Assembly (NCBI RefSeq): GCF_000812565.1
Contig: NZ_JTAM01000020.1
Location: 1-64,000 of the forward strand
Origin: Flammeovirga sp. OC4
GTDB taxonomy: Bacteria; Bacteroidota; Bacteroidia; Cytophagales; Flammeovirgaceae
Direction: 5' to 3'
Length of the DNA: 64,000 nt
The position numbers and the translations under genes are program-made. Below, piece after piece: positions 44,766 to 53,412 of this stretch; within the stretch, counting starts at the first letter, position 1; every line of letters starts with the position of its first letter. The notes under the pieces are model-generated. The model was not told the origin of the DNA, searched no databases, and was given only the letters and a program-made list of their open reading frames with translations.

Positions 44766-45392
44766 ATGAAAAAGATCTTATTCAATGTTTTTGCATTACT
44801 AGTTGTAATGTGTATTTCTTTTACTAACACTTTTGCTCAGGAAACTTCTGAGAAACCTTTGACCGAAAAAGAGCAACGAAAACTGGACCGTAAAAAGGCA
44901 AAAGAAGAACGAAAGAAAGCAAAACAACTAGCCAAAAAACAAGCAAAAGCAGAGGAAGAAGCACGTTATAAAATGGCCTTTGAAGCAATGAAAACGCAAA
45001 ATTTTGTACTTCAAGCCAATCAGGTGTATGATCGATATGGTAATATTGCACAGGTAACCAACACGATTAACTTTATAAAAATGGAGGGGAACTCTTGTGT
45101 AGTGCAGTTGGGTTTTGAAGGAATTGTAGGATATAATGGTGTGGGTGGCATCACTTTGGATGGTAAAATATCGGACCTTAAAGTCACAGAAAATGAACAT
45201 GGCGGATTGCAGATGTCGTTTAATGTACAAGGTTCTATAATGCAGGCGGCTGTTCGAATCAATTTGAATGGAGCCGATAACTGGGCAGATGCTACGGTAA
45301 GAGCTCAGACTAATAATACGGAGGTGAAGTTTAGAGGCAACGTGATGCCTACTAATTTATCGAGTATATTCCAAGGAAATACACCGTACTAA
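44766..45392 (+). CDS. DUF4251 domain exported protein
   Basis: A 208-residue protein with signal peptide (1-25, NTFAQ). A very basic charged linker follows (about 33-68, KEQRKLDRKKAKEERKKAKQ), then a DUF4251 domain: NFVLQANQVYDRYGNIAQV, NSCVVQLGFEGIVGYNGVGG and FNVQGSIMQAAVRI. The family occurs in Bacteroidota and its function is not known. The domain looks like a lipocalin-like beta barrel. A 77-bp gap leads to gldF. Confidence 0.85.
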   Translation: MKKILFNVFALLVVMCISFTNTFAQETSEKPLTEKEQRKLDRKKAKEERKKAKQLAKKQAKAEEEARYKMAFEAMKTQNFVLQANQVYDRYGNIAQVTNTINFIKMEGNSCVVQLGFEGIVGYNGVGGITLDGKISDLKVTENEHGGLQMSFNVQGSIMQAAVRINLNGADNWADATVRAQTNNTEVKFRGNVMPTNLSSIFQGNTPY

Positions 45393-45469
45393 TTGAAAGC
45401 GGGTAGGCCAATACGCCTATTCACAAAGTCATGATAAACTAATGTGTTTATCGTAAATTTTTTTAATGT

Positions 45470-46201
45470 ATGTGGCAAATTTTTCAAAGAGAATTAAGTA
45501 GTTTTTTTAGTGCCGTATTAGGGTATTTGGTAATGGCCGTCTTTTTAGTAATGATGGGAATGTTTGTTTGGGTTTTTCCTCAGACAAGTATCTTAGAAGG
45601 CCGTTTTTCTTCTTTAGATCCATTGTTTAATGTAGCCCCTTATGTATTTATGTTTTTACTTCCTGCTATTACTATGAGAGGATTGGCAGAGGAGAAAAAG
45701 ACAGGTACTTTGGAATTATTATTCACAAGGCCACTGACCGACTTTCAGATCATAGGAGGTAAGTTTTTTGCCGCTTGGATGACAGCTGTATTAGCACTGA
45801 TTCCTACAGTGATTTATTACTTCTCGGTTTATGAGTTGGGTGCTCCAAAAGGAAACATTGATACGGCAGCAGTGATGGGATCTTATGTTGGACTAATTTT
45901 CTTATCGGGTGGATTTGCCGCCATTGGTGTATTTGCATCATCCATTACATCAAGTCAAATCGTCTCTTTTATTGTAGCGGTTGTTTTTTGTTTTATTTGC
46001 TATGATGGCATCTCGTCAGTAGCTTCTATTCCTGCTTTGGGTGATTATGCTTACGGTATTGGATTATGGGGAATTGACTTCCATTATAGATCATTAAGTA
46101 GAGGATTGATTGATTCTCGTGATATACTTTATTTTTTTAGTTTAATTGGAATCGCCTTAAGTCTGGCAAAATTATCTATTGGTAGCAGACGCTGGGAATA
46201 A
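45470..46201 (+). CDS. gldF: Gliding-motility ABC transporter permease GldF
   Basis: A 243-residue ABC-2-type permease with six hydrophobic segments. It has the GldF start WQIFQRELSSFFSAVLGYLVMAVFL, then LPAITMRGLAEEKKTGTLELLFTRPLTDFQIIGGKF and the final DFHYRSLSRGLIDSRDILYF. GldF with GldA and GldG forms the transporter needed for gliding in Flavobacterium. Here a polyprenyl synthase gene begins 9 bp after its stop and gldG is not adjacent, which is unusual. GldG could lie elsewhere. Confidence 0.88.
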   Translation: MWQIFQRELSSFFSAVLGYLVMAVFLVMMGMFVWVFPQTSILEGRFSSLDPLFNVAPYVFMFLLPAITMRGLAEEKKTGTLELLFTRPLTDFQIIGGKFFAAWMTAVLALIPTVIYYFSVYELGAPKGNIDTAAVMGSYVGLIFLSGGFAAIGVFASSITSSQIVSFIVAVVFCFICYDGISSVASIPALGDYAYGIGLWGIDFHYRSLSRGLIDSRDILYFFSLIGIALSLAKLSIGSRRWE

Positions 46202-46210
46202 TTATAAAAG

Positions 46211-47191
46211 ATGACATCATTTGATATAAAAGACGCAGGTGTACTACTTGCAAAAGAATTGGAAAAGAAAAGGTTTGGTGAAACACCTGAAAACCTTTAT
46301 GAACCTTTACGTTATATTTTATCGCTAGGCGGAAAGCGCCTTCGTCCTGCATTGACATTGTTGGGGTGCTATGTTTTTGATGAGGAGTATCAAAAAGCAA
46401 TGGAACCGGCTATTGGAGTAGAAGTGTTTCACAACTTTACTTTAATGCACGATGATATTATGGATGAAGCTCCGTTGAGAAGAGGACATACTACTGTTCA
46501 TAAAAAGTGGAACCCCAATATTGGTATCCTTTCTGGCGATGTGATGTTTGTCAAAGCGTACGAACACATCATTAAAGTGGAAGATTCGATTCTGAGATCA
46601 GCTATTGAACTTTTCAATAAGTGTGCACAAGAGGTGTGCGAAGGACAACAATTTGATATGGACTTTGAGGAGAGAGATGAAGTGGGAGAGGAAGAATATA
46701 TCAATATGATTCGTTTGAAAACAGCCGTTTTGGTAGGTTTTGCATTACGACTAGGGGCTTTGATTGGAGGTGCTTCTGATGAGCAGTCTGCCGTGATTGA
46801 GGAGTTTGGAGTGAATGTAGGTTTAGGTTTCCAATTGAATGATGATATTTTAGATGTGTATGCCGATCAGGAAAAGTTTGGTAAACAAGTAGGAGGAGAC
46901 ATCATTTCCAATAAGAAGACTTTGATGTTGATTCAAGCATTAAAACAAGCGGAAGGGAAAGATGCTGAAGAATTGAATTACTGGCTGCATAAAACTGATT
47001 TCGATAAGGCTGAGAAAGTAAAAGCTGTTACCGCTATTTATGATCGTTTGGGGATCAAACAAATGGCTACAAACAGAGCAAATGAGTATTTTGATAAAGG
47101 TTTCAAAGCATTAGAACGCTTAGAAATCACAGAAGATAAAAAACAATTATTGAAAGAGTTTGGCATCTATTTGCAGAATAGAGATCACTAA
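46211..47191 (+). CDS. Polyprenyl (octaprenyl/farnesyl-type) diphosphate synthase
   Basis: A 326-residue trans-isoprenyl diphosphate synthase with LGGKRLRPALTLLG and the first aspartate-rich motif DDIMD (81-85, followed by EAPLRRGH). LKTAVLVGFALRLGALIGGAS follows, and the second motif DDILD (211-215). It condenses isopentenyl diphosphate onto an allylic primer, supplying the quinone side chain or lipid carriers. It starts 9 bp after gldF, so the two genes are probably cotranscribed. A strong terminator lies downstream. Chain length cannot be told from sequence. Confidence 0.92.
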   Translation: MTSFDIKDAGVLLAKELEKKRFGETPENLYEPLRYILSLGGKRLRPALTLLGCYVFDEEYQKAMEPAIGVEVFHNFTLMHDDIMDEAPLRRGHTTVHKKWNPNIGILSGDVMFVKAYEHIIKVEDSILRSAIELFNKCAQEVCEGQQFDMDFEERDEVGEEEYINMIRLKTAVLVGFALRLGALIGGASDEQSAVIEEFGVNVGLGFQLNDDILDVYADQEKFGKQVGGDIISNKKTLMLIQALKQAEGKDAEELNYWLHKTDFDKAEKVKAVTAIYDRLGIKQMATNRANEYFDKGFKALERLEITEDKKQLLKEFGIYLQNRDH

Positions 47192-47220
47192 TTTTTGACA
47201 ATTGATAAGGAATAATATGA

Positions 47221-47254
47221 ATCCTGATGAGCATGGTCTGATCAGGATTTTTTT
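47221..47254 (+). terminator. Rho-independent terminator after the polyprenyl synthase gene
   Basis: ATCCTGAT (47221-47228) pairs with ATCAGGAT (47241-47248), followed by TTTTTT. Confidence 0.75.
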
Positions 47255-47382
47255 ATTGATTTTTTGTTTTTCTTCTTCCGTAAAAGGTTTAGCTTTGGGT
47301 CGTAATTTGTGATTTATAGCGAACCCAAAAACTACCAATCACAAATGAATTAAAACTATTATTTAGCCAAACTTTAACTATT

Positions 47383-47838
47383 ATGAGAAAGCTGTTATTG
47401 CTTGTTGTTTTATCCCTTAATTTATTTTTACTGCAATCTTGTTTTGATAGCGATGATGAAGTCAAACCTTCTGAAGAAGAAGAGTTAGCAGCCCTATTAA
47501 TAGGCCCGACTTGGATCGTTGAAGAGTCTATTGCAGAATGTAATGATCAAGAATATTTTGCATCAATGCAATTTAAAGAAGATGGTACATTGCTTACACA
47601 ATCCATACTTGTGATTACTACTTTTCTAGATGGAGCTGAAGAAGTAGGTATTTCTTGTGAAGTTGAGGTCACTGATATTGTGGCCAGTTGGGAGTGGGTA
47701 GAATTAGGAAAGAAGATGAAAGTAGTATCAGAGGGAGATACCTTTAATGTGGATGTTGTTTCGATGTCCGAGGACAAAATTGTAATCTATGATCCTATTG
47801 AAAGAGAAGTAGCCACTTTGATCAAAGAAAATATGTAG
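47383..47838 (+). CDS. Lipocalin-like hypothetical lipoprotein
   Basis: A 151-residue lipoprotein with lipobox at about 20 (LFLLQSCFDSDDE). The mature domain starts LLIGPTWIVEESIAECNDQE and has paired beta strands (YFASMQFKEDGTLL, ASWEWVELGKKMKVVSEGD, KIVIYDP). This is the pattern of Bacteroidota lipocalin-like (DUF4923/DUF5004-type) proteins. It is a single gene with its own terminator. The ligand is unknown. Confidence 0.75.
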   Translation: MRKLLLLVVLSLNLFLLQSCFDSDDEVKPSEEEELAALLIGPTWIVEESIAECNDQEYFASMQFKEDGTLLTQSILVITTFLDGAEEVGISCEVEVTDIVASWEWVELGKKMKVVSEGDTFNVDVVSMSEDKIVIYDPIEREVATLIKENM

Positions 47839-47842
47839 ATGC

Positions 47843-47886
47843 AAAAATGCCGTTTTATCAAAATCACAGATAAAACGGCATTTTTA
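47843..47886 (+). terminator. Rho-independent terminator
   Basis: AAAAATGCCGTTTTATC pairs with GATAAAACGGCATTTTT over 17 bp. Confidence 0.85.
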
Positions 47887-47898
47887 TATTCTGATGTG

Positions 47899-48106
47899 TA
47901 TAAAGTAAACTAAATTACCGAAAACTTTCAAGTTCCCTTCTTCTTCACGCTTTTCCCTTCAAGGCCGGAGTAATACTACCAAACTAAAAGGGTAGAAAGC
48001 TCACTGGCGCGAATGTTAAGCGTTAGCGTCATTCGTGTCCTTCAGATCATCAGAAATCTCCTGATTTCTAAATATAATAAATAACGAAAACTTAGTTTAC
48101 AGTGTG
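47899..48106. mobile_element. Short MITE-like element, internal deletion form
   Basis: The left TIR (47899-47920) and right TIR (48085-48106) belong to the same family as 37105-37471. The interior keeps CCTTCAAGGCCGG and the CGAATG/AGAAATC two-hairpin module but lacks about 150 bp. Its right end abuts the stop codon of the GH3 gene. Confidence 0.6.
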
Positions 48107-50320
48107 TTACTGAATTACTTTTCCACCACCTTTAATTTTTAATACTAATTCCTTTTTAGCATAACCTAACTCCTCACTTCTTGTACCTGGAGAAGCATCG
48201 GCAGCAATCACTTTAATAGTACCAGAAGATTGTACTAGCTGTCCTTTATTATTGAAAACAGAGCGATCTTCAGGCGTTAATGTAAAGCGAAGTGTTTTAG
48301 TTTCACCTGCTTTTAATACTACTCTTTCAAACTTTTTCAATGATTGAATAGGTGTATCAAAATCAGCCTGATACTCTGTCAAGTAAATTTGAATGACGTC
48401 CTCAGCATCAAAGTCACCTGTATTTTTCACTTTTACTTCTAATTCCACGTCTTCATTAGCTTTCACTTTTTCAGTAGAAGCTGTCAAACTTTCAATTTCG
48501 AAAGTACTATAAGTCTGACCATATCCGAAAGGGAATAACGGTTTTTCAGTCATATAGCGATACGTTCTACCTTTCATCGTGTAATCTTCATAATCCGGAA
48601 GTTGATCTAAAGAAGCAGGGAAAGTGATCGGTAATTTTCCTGAAGGAGAAACTTTTCCAAATAATACATCACCTACAGCTTGTCCACCCATTTGACCAGG
48701 GTACCAAACAAATAAAATCGCATCAGCAATTTCTTCCATTTCAGGCAGTACCACTGGAGATCCACCAGTAAGTACTAAAATCAAAGGTTTGTCGCTATCC
48801 TTTTTGATCTTTTTCAAGAAGTCAATTTGATTTTGTGGTAGACCAAGTGCGATTCTATCACCTTTTGTTGTAGAGGCAATGGCTTCCCCTTCTTCCCCTT
48901 CCAATAGAGGCGAAATCCCCATAACAGCGATACAAGCATCAGCACTTCGAGCCGCACCTGTTGCCCAGTCAATAGGGTTTTTGTTCGGTTCGTCCAATAG
49001 AATACCTTGCTTGTACTCAATCGTAGTTCCTTTACTTACATTTCCCACAATGCCGTCTAAGATAGATACAGTATTGGACGCTAAACCATAGTAGTTTCCT
49101 AAAAGGACTTCAGTAGAACTTGCATTCGGCCCTACAACGTAGAGGTTTCTGATTTCTTTGTTCAGTGGTAAAACATTATTCTTATTTTTCAATAAAACTA
49201 ATGATTTAACTGCCGTGTTGTACGACAACTGTTGGTGTGCTTCACTTTCAATCACTGACTCGTCTACAGCATTGAAAGGATTCATATTTACCGGATCAAA
49301 GAAACCTAATTTGAAGCGTGTCATCATTAACTCCTTCAAGCGTTGATCTACCATGCTTTCGTCTACCAAACCGTCTTCAATAGCTCCTTTCAAATGTGCT
49401 TGATAAACCCAACCGCAGTTGAGGTTCGTACCCATTTTCAAAGCCAAAGCAGCCGCTTCTTTTGGTCCTTTTGAGGTTTTGTGATATTTGAAGAAATCTT
49501 CAATGGCACCACAGTCTGACACCACGTGCCCGTCAAATCCCCAATCCTTTCGAAGAATCTCATTGAGTAATAAGTCACTTCCACAAGCAGGATCTCCGTA
49601 CACTCTGTTGTAGGCACCCATTACAGATTCAACGTCAGCTTCTGTTACCAATGCTTTAAAAGCCGGAAGATACGTTTCATAAAGATCTTGCTTAGAGACA
49701 GAGACATCAAACTCATGTCTGAGTGCTTCAGGACCTGAGTGTACTGCATAGTGTTTGGCGCATGCAGAAGCTTGTAGGTACTTTGGATCATTACCCTGTA
49801 AACCTTTTACAAATTGAATACCGATTTGAGAAGTCAAATAAGGATCTTCACCATACGTTTCCTGTCCACGTCCCCATCTTGGGTCTCTGAAGATATTGAC
49901 ATTTGGTGTCCAAAATGTAAGTCCAGAGTACATGGTACGGTTACCGATCGCCTGAGAGATTTGATACTTTGCTCTAGCTTCTTTACCAATAGCAGAAGCT
50001 ACTTCGTGAATTAAATCTTTGTCGAAAGTAGCGGCCATACCAATTGCTTGAGGGAAGATTGTTGCTCTTCCATTTCTTGCAACTCCATGTAATGCTTCAT
50101 TCCACCAATTGTATTCCGGAAGGCCAAGTCTCTCAATGGCCGGAGCAGCATTGCCGAGCTGTCCAATTTTTTCCTCCAATGTCATTGCTTGTACCAACAA
50201 GTCGACTCTTTCCTCCATAGGAAGGGAAGTGTTAGACCATGGTTGTTGAGCAAATGTTAGTGAAGTTACGGTAAATACATTTAAAATTAAGATAATAAAA
50301 AATTGTCTGTTCATGTTCAT
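48107..50320 (-). CDS. Glycoside hydrolase family 3 enzyme (beta-xylosidase/beta-glucosidase)
   Basis: A 737-residue exported GH3 enzyme with signal peptide (1-24, TFAQQ). It has the GH3 N-terminal barrel motifs YNWWNEALHGVARNG and FWTPNVNIFRDPRWGRGQET, with AKHYAVHSGPE after them. The nucleophile is Asp 269 in VVSDCGAIEDFF. The alpha/beta domain holds VMGISPLLEGEEGE, and a C-terminal fibronectin-III-like domain (about 630-715) completes it. The SDCGAI form is that of the xylosidase branch of GH3. It removes terminal sugars from oligosaccharides in the periplasm. It belongs with the sulfatase-GH10, SusD and hybrid-sensor genes downstream in the window. Confidence 0.9.
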   Translation of the reverse strand: MNMNRQFFIILILNVFTVTSLTFAQQPWSNTSLPMEERVDLLVQAMTLEEKIGQLGNAAPAIERLGLPEYNWWNEALHGVARNGRATIFPQAIGMAATFDKDLIHEVASAIGKEARAKYQISQAIGNRTMYSGLTFWTPNVNIFRDPRWGRGQETYGEDPYLTSQIGIQFVKGLQGNDPKYLQASACAKHYAVHSGPEALRHEFDVSVSKQDLYETYLPAFKALVTEADVESVMGAYNRVYGDPACGSDLLLNEILRKDWGFDGHVVSDCGAIEDFFKYHKTSKGPKEAAALALKMGTNLNCGWVYQAHLKGAIEDGLVDESMVDQRLKELMMTRFKLGFFDPVNMNPFNAVDESVIESEAHQQLSYNTAVKSLVLLKNKNNVLPLNKEIRNLYVVGPNASSTEVLLGNYYGLASNTVSILDGIVGNVSKGTTIEYKQGILLDEPNKNPIDWATGAARSADACIAVMGISPLLEGEEGEAIASTTKGDRIALGLPQNQIDFLKKIKKDSDKPLILVLTGGSPVVLPEMEEIADAILFVWYPGQMGGQAVGDVLFGKVSPSGKLPITFPASLDQLPDYEDYTMKGRTYRYMTEKPLFPFGYGQTYSTFEIESLTASTEKVKANEDVELEVKVKNTGDFDAEDVIQIYLTEYQADFDTPIQSLKKFERVVLKAGETKTLRFTLTPEDRSVFNNKGQLVQSSGTIKVIAADASPGTRSEELGYAKKELVLKIKGGGKVIQ

Positions 50321-50411
50321 TCATTCATTCAGGGTTGTAGTTAATTGTCCTCATCAATTTCGCAGACACATATCTATCTTTCAAAATTCTGGGTTACTTT
50401 TCTTACTGTTA

Positions 50412-50479
50412 TTAACATGAAACCGTTTGCAAAAAGGAGTTTTGAATAAAAAAACACCTTAATTAGAATTAAGATGTTT
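50412..50479 (-). promoter_or_regulatory. 25-bp repeat (LacI-like operator candidate) and terminator
   Basis: TTAACATGAAACCGTTTGC plus AAAAAG (50412-50436) is identical to 51906-51930. Its core AAACCGTTT is near-palindromic. It lies about 95 bp before the GH3 start. The adjoining hairpin 50452-50479 (CACCTTAATT-AGA-AATTAAGATG) ends the lipoprotein gene. Confidence 0.45.
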
Positions 50480-50510
50480 TAAATATTGAAGTCCTATCAA
50501 AGCATTTTGA

Positions 50511-51695
50511 TTAGAAATTGATGAGTTGTAAAACCCATATTTCGGTGATATCTTCTTCGGAAATCTGAGTGATTCCATCGCCTTTGTAGTAAGTCGCCTG
50601 TCTGTTTTCACTATAAGTGATAACATATATTTTCTCTCCTTTGGCATTATAAATAGATTCTTGTTTTTTAAAACCGATAATGCCATCGTATCGAGCATCA
50701 ATTTTGCTATTACCTACTAACGTAAGATTAAAATTATTATTAGTGAAGTATTGCACCTCATCTACTCTTAAAGGAGAACTCATTAAACTTTTGACCGCAA
50801 AGTCATTGAAATAGATGATAGAATATGTCAGGTTGGCAATATTACCTTCAAATACTTGATCTCTTCTGATGTACGTCATCCCATTCGATTCTGGAGGATA
50901 AACCTTAATTGTAAGTTGATTACTTTGGTATTCATATTCCTCCAGGGTTTCAGTATCTAACCCACCAAAACTTTCTATGATTCGTCCTTGACCATCATAC
51001 TTGTATTCCATCTTAAATCCTTTATTGGATTCTTCTTTGATCAAGTTTCCTTGTACATCGTAACTATAAGTATATGTTGTGGGGTTGGCGCCAAGATCTT
51101 CTTCAGAAAGGCTAATAATTCTACCTTCTGAATTATAGGTGAAAGTATAGCTTATATCATTAGTGATATTTTGTTTTTTGATGAGTTGATCTTTTTCATT
51201 GTACTCAAAAGAATAACGGTTTACAGTAAAACCTAGAGAACTTTCTATCATTTCACTGATCAGGCCTTGCTCATCATATTCATACTCAAATGTAAATGGA
51301 ATACCATCCATATCAATCGTTGAACTGATGATTACATCATTGGTATCTCTTGAATGCTGCATGATCATCACTTTTTCACCGAACGATTCAATAAATGAGA
51401 AATTCCAATACGATTCATGAAGTATATTTTCTTCATCAAAAGAGTGTGTCATATACATTCTTTTTCTTTCTACCGGGTCAAAGATGATTTGCTCTATAGA
51501 AGTTTTAAAGTATTTCAAATTAAAGACTTTTCCCTCTTCAATCTCGACATCATTGTCGAGTTCTTCGTCAGAAGGTTGTTCAATAGCGTCTTGGTCATTT
51601 GAAGGATCAGCTTCTTTATTATTACAGCTGAAAATAAAGAGTACGAAAGAGAAAATTAGTAAATAATTCATCCATTTTTTGTTTGTAAATTGCAT
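50511..51695 (-). CDS. YD-repeat-like surface lipoprotein, copy 1
   Basis: I choose Met at 51695 (or 51671) over 51740 because the lipoprotein signal lies at MNYLLIFSFVLFIFSCNN. The body has short RHS/YD-type repeats: FEYEYDEQGLISEM, FEYNEKDQLIKK, FTYNSEGRIISL, YSYDVQGNLIKE and YKYDGQGRIIES. An invariant tail region (YFTNNNFNLTLVGNSKIDARYDG to TYYKGDGITQISEEDITEIW) follows. It is a close paralogue of the gene at 52025 with about the same length. No C-terminal toxin is present, so it is not an Rhs toxin. It lies between the GH3 and hybrid-sensor genes of the polysaccharide locus; binding to surface glycan is only a guess. Confidence 0.7.
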   Translation of the reverse strand: MQFTNKKWMNYLLIFSFVLFIFSCNNKEADPSNDQDAIEQPSDEELDNDVEIEEGKVFNLKYFKTSIEQIIFDPVERKRMYMTHSFDEENILHESYWNFSFIESFGEKVMIMQHSRDTNDVIISSTIDMDGIPFTFEYEYDEQGLISEMIESSLGFTVNRYSFEYNEKDQLIKKQNITNDISYTFTYNSEGRIISLSEEDLGANPTTYTYSYDVQGNLIKEESNKGFKMEYKYDGQGRIIESFGGLDTETLEEYEYQSNQLTIKVYPPESNGMTYIRRDQVFEGNIANLTYSIIYFNDFAVKSLMSSPLRVDEVQYFTNNNFNLTLVGNSKIDARYDGIIGFKKQESIYNAKGEKIYVITYSENRQATYYKGDGITQISEEDITEIWVLQLINF

Positions 51696-51905
51696 GATGT
51701 TAAGAATTAAAGTTTGCACTAAATTTAAAGTATGCTTCATTTATGAGTTTGCTAAGCGTTTGCTAATGAAGCATGTGAGAGTGTTTGAAAATAAGTTTAC
51801 GTATATAAGTTTTTGTCAAAAAAGTATGTAATACTTAATTGTGTGCATTCAATTTGGTGGACTTACTTTTATCGAAGAAGTTTTAGGTATTATTTCTTTT
51901 GATTG

Positions 51906-51975
51906 TTAACATGAAACCGTTTGCAAAAAGAATTTTAAAATAAAAAAACACCTTAATTTGAGTATTAAGGTGTTT
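51906..51975 (-). promoter_or_regulatory. 25-bp repeat, second copy, and terminator
   Basis: The same 25 bases as 50412-50436, lying about 210-235 bp before the copy-1 lipoprotein start. The hairpin AAACACCTTAAT/ATTAAGGTGTTT (51947-51975) follows the stop of copy 2. The repeat and terminator were duplicated together with the gene. Confidence 0.45.
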
Positions 51976-52024
51976 CAAAAGCATCACTATAGAAGTGATT
52001 GAAATATTCTAAATCTGAGGAGTA

Positions 52025-53176
52025 TTAAATAAGTTTGTGTATCCACTCTTCTGTGATATCTTTCGATGATATCTCAGTAACTCCATCGGCTTTGTAATAA
52101 GTGGTTTCTCTGTCAAATCGATCAGCATCTGAATGCTTCAAAACATATAATTTAGTCCCATCAGCTTTGTAAAAAGATTCTTGCTTTTTACGTCCACGTC
52201 CACTTTCATAGCGAACATCAATTATATTTTTTCCTTCTAATGTTAAATTATAATTGTTATTTAGGAAGTATTCTTTAGTGACAACTTTATGTGTTTCACT
52301 ATCAAAAGTACCTTTTATGGCATATTCATCCCAGTAGCTTAGCCAATATTGCTGATTTGTGATTTTATTTATAAATAACTTTTCTTGACTTAGTGAAAGT
52401 TCTCCATTTTCTTCACGATATGATTTCAACAATAGCTGATCACCATTATAAATATATTCATCACGAGAGCCTGAATCGTATATAGTTTCAATAACTCTAT
52501 TTTGATTGTCATACGTGTAGGTTACCCCATTACCACCTTCTTCTCTTATAGGCATACCATTTTCATTATAATAGTATTTTGTCAGATAAGAACTACTACT
52601 ACTTTCGTAGTGTTCTTCCAAAGTTTGTACCCTATTTTCTGAATCATAAGTAAAAGTATAATATCGATATCGGTCAACGGGTACTCTTTTAATTAACTGA
52701 TTTAATTCATTATACTCGAAAGTATCAACATTAACAGTACCATCATTATAAGTGACTGTCATTTGGTTGATAAGCCCTTTTTCGTTGTATTCGTATTCAT
52801 AATACGCTTTAGTTCCACTTGCTTCAGCTGTAGAACTATAAATTACTCCGTTTTCTTCAATTTTGTGCTTACTAGTTATTATATTTTCACCAAATGTACC
52901 AATGTTAATCTGATGCCAATAAGATTCAGTTACTTGACCATTTTGATTAATATTATGTGTCATCTTCGTAGTAGACCTATGGAAATGCTCAAAAGTGACC
53001 TGCTCAATAGAAATCATAAAGTATTTCATATTAAATACTTTTCCATCTCCAAGGCTGATTTCCTTATCAACAACTTCATTAGAAGGAGTGACTTCTTCGG
53101 TAGTACAACTGTAAACTAAGAATGATAAAGAGGATATTAATAGATATATGATCCATTGTTTGTTTTTGAATAGCAT
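52025..53176 (-). CDS. YD-repeat-like surface lipoprotein, copy 2
   Basis: A 383-residue lipoprotein with lipobox LVYSCTTEE. It aligns end to end with the copy at 50511: GKVFN(L/M)KYF..SIEQ near the start, repeats such as YEYEYNEKGLINQM, FEYNELNQLIKR and YYYNENGMPIREE, and the ending TTYYKADGVTEISSKDITEEW. The two genes are a tandem duplication including downstream sequence. Expression control and ligand are unknown. Confidence 0.7.
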   Translation of the reverse strand: MLFKNKQWIIYLLISSLSFLVYSCTTEEVTPSNEVVDKEISLGDGKVFNMKYFMISIEQVTFEHFHRSTTKMTHNINQNGQVTESYWHQINIGTFGENIITSKHKIEENGVIYSSTAEASGTKAYYEYEYNEKGLINQMTVTYNDGTVNVDTFEYNELNQLIKRVPVDRYRYYTFTYDSENRVQTLEEHYESSSSSYLTKYYYNENGMPIREEGGNGVTYTYDNQNRVIETIYDSGSRDEYIYNGDQLLLKSYREENGELSLSQEKLFINKITNQQYWLSYWDEYAIKGTFDSETHKVVTKEYFLNNNYNLTLEGKNIIDVRYESGRGRKKQESFYKADGTKLYVLKHSDADRFDRETTYYKADGVTEISSKDITEEWIHKLI

Positions 53177-53370
53177 GATGCTAGAGGTTTAAGTTTAAGA
53201 AAAGAGTGCTTCAGTAAAAAGTAATTGAAAAGGTATTCACGAAACACATGTATATAAATAAATTGTTTGCCTTTATTCGATAAAAAGTAGAGTAATCTTT
53301 ATTGAGCCTCAAAATTAGGATTTTATTGTCAATTAACCATGAAATGAAATGTGTATTATTCTTTTAAAAT

Positions 53371-53408
53371 GAATTGTGCACCAAAGTTTGAACTAAGGTG
53401 CACAATTC
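53371..53408 (-). terminator. Terminator after the hybrid sensor gene
   Basis: GAATTGTGCACC (53371-53382) pairs perfectly with GGTGCACAATTC (53397-53408). Confidence 0.7.
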
Positions 53409-53412
53409 TGTT

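Noticed and set aside
50511-53176. Rhs/polymorphic toxin genes
   Set aside because: YD-like repeats are present, but the proteins are short lipoproteins without a core shell, a variable C-terminal toxin or an immunity gene.
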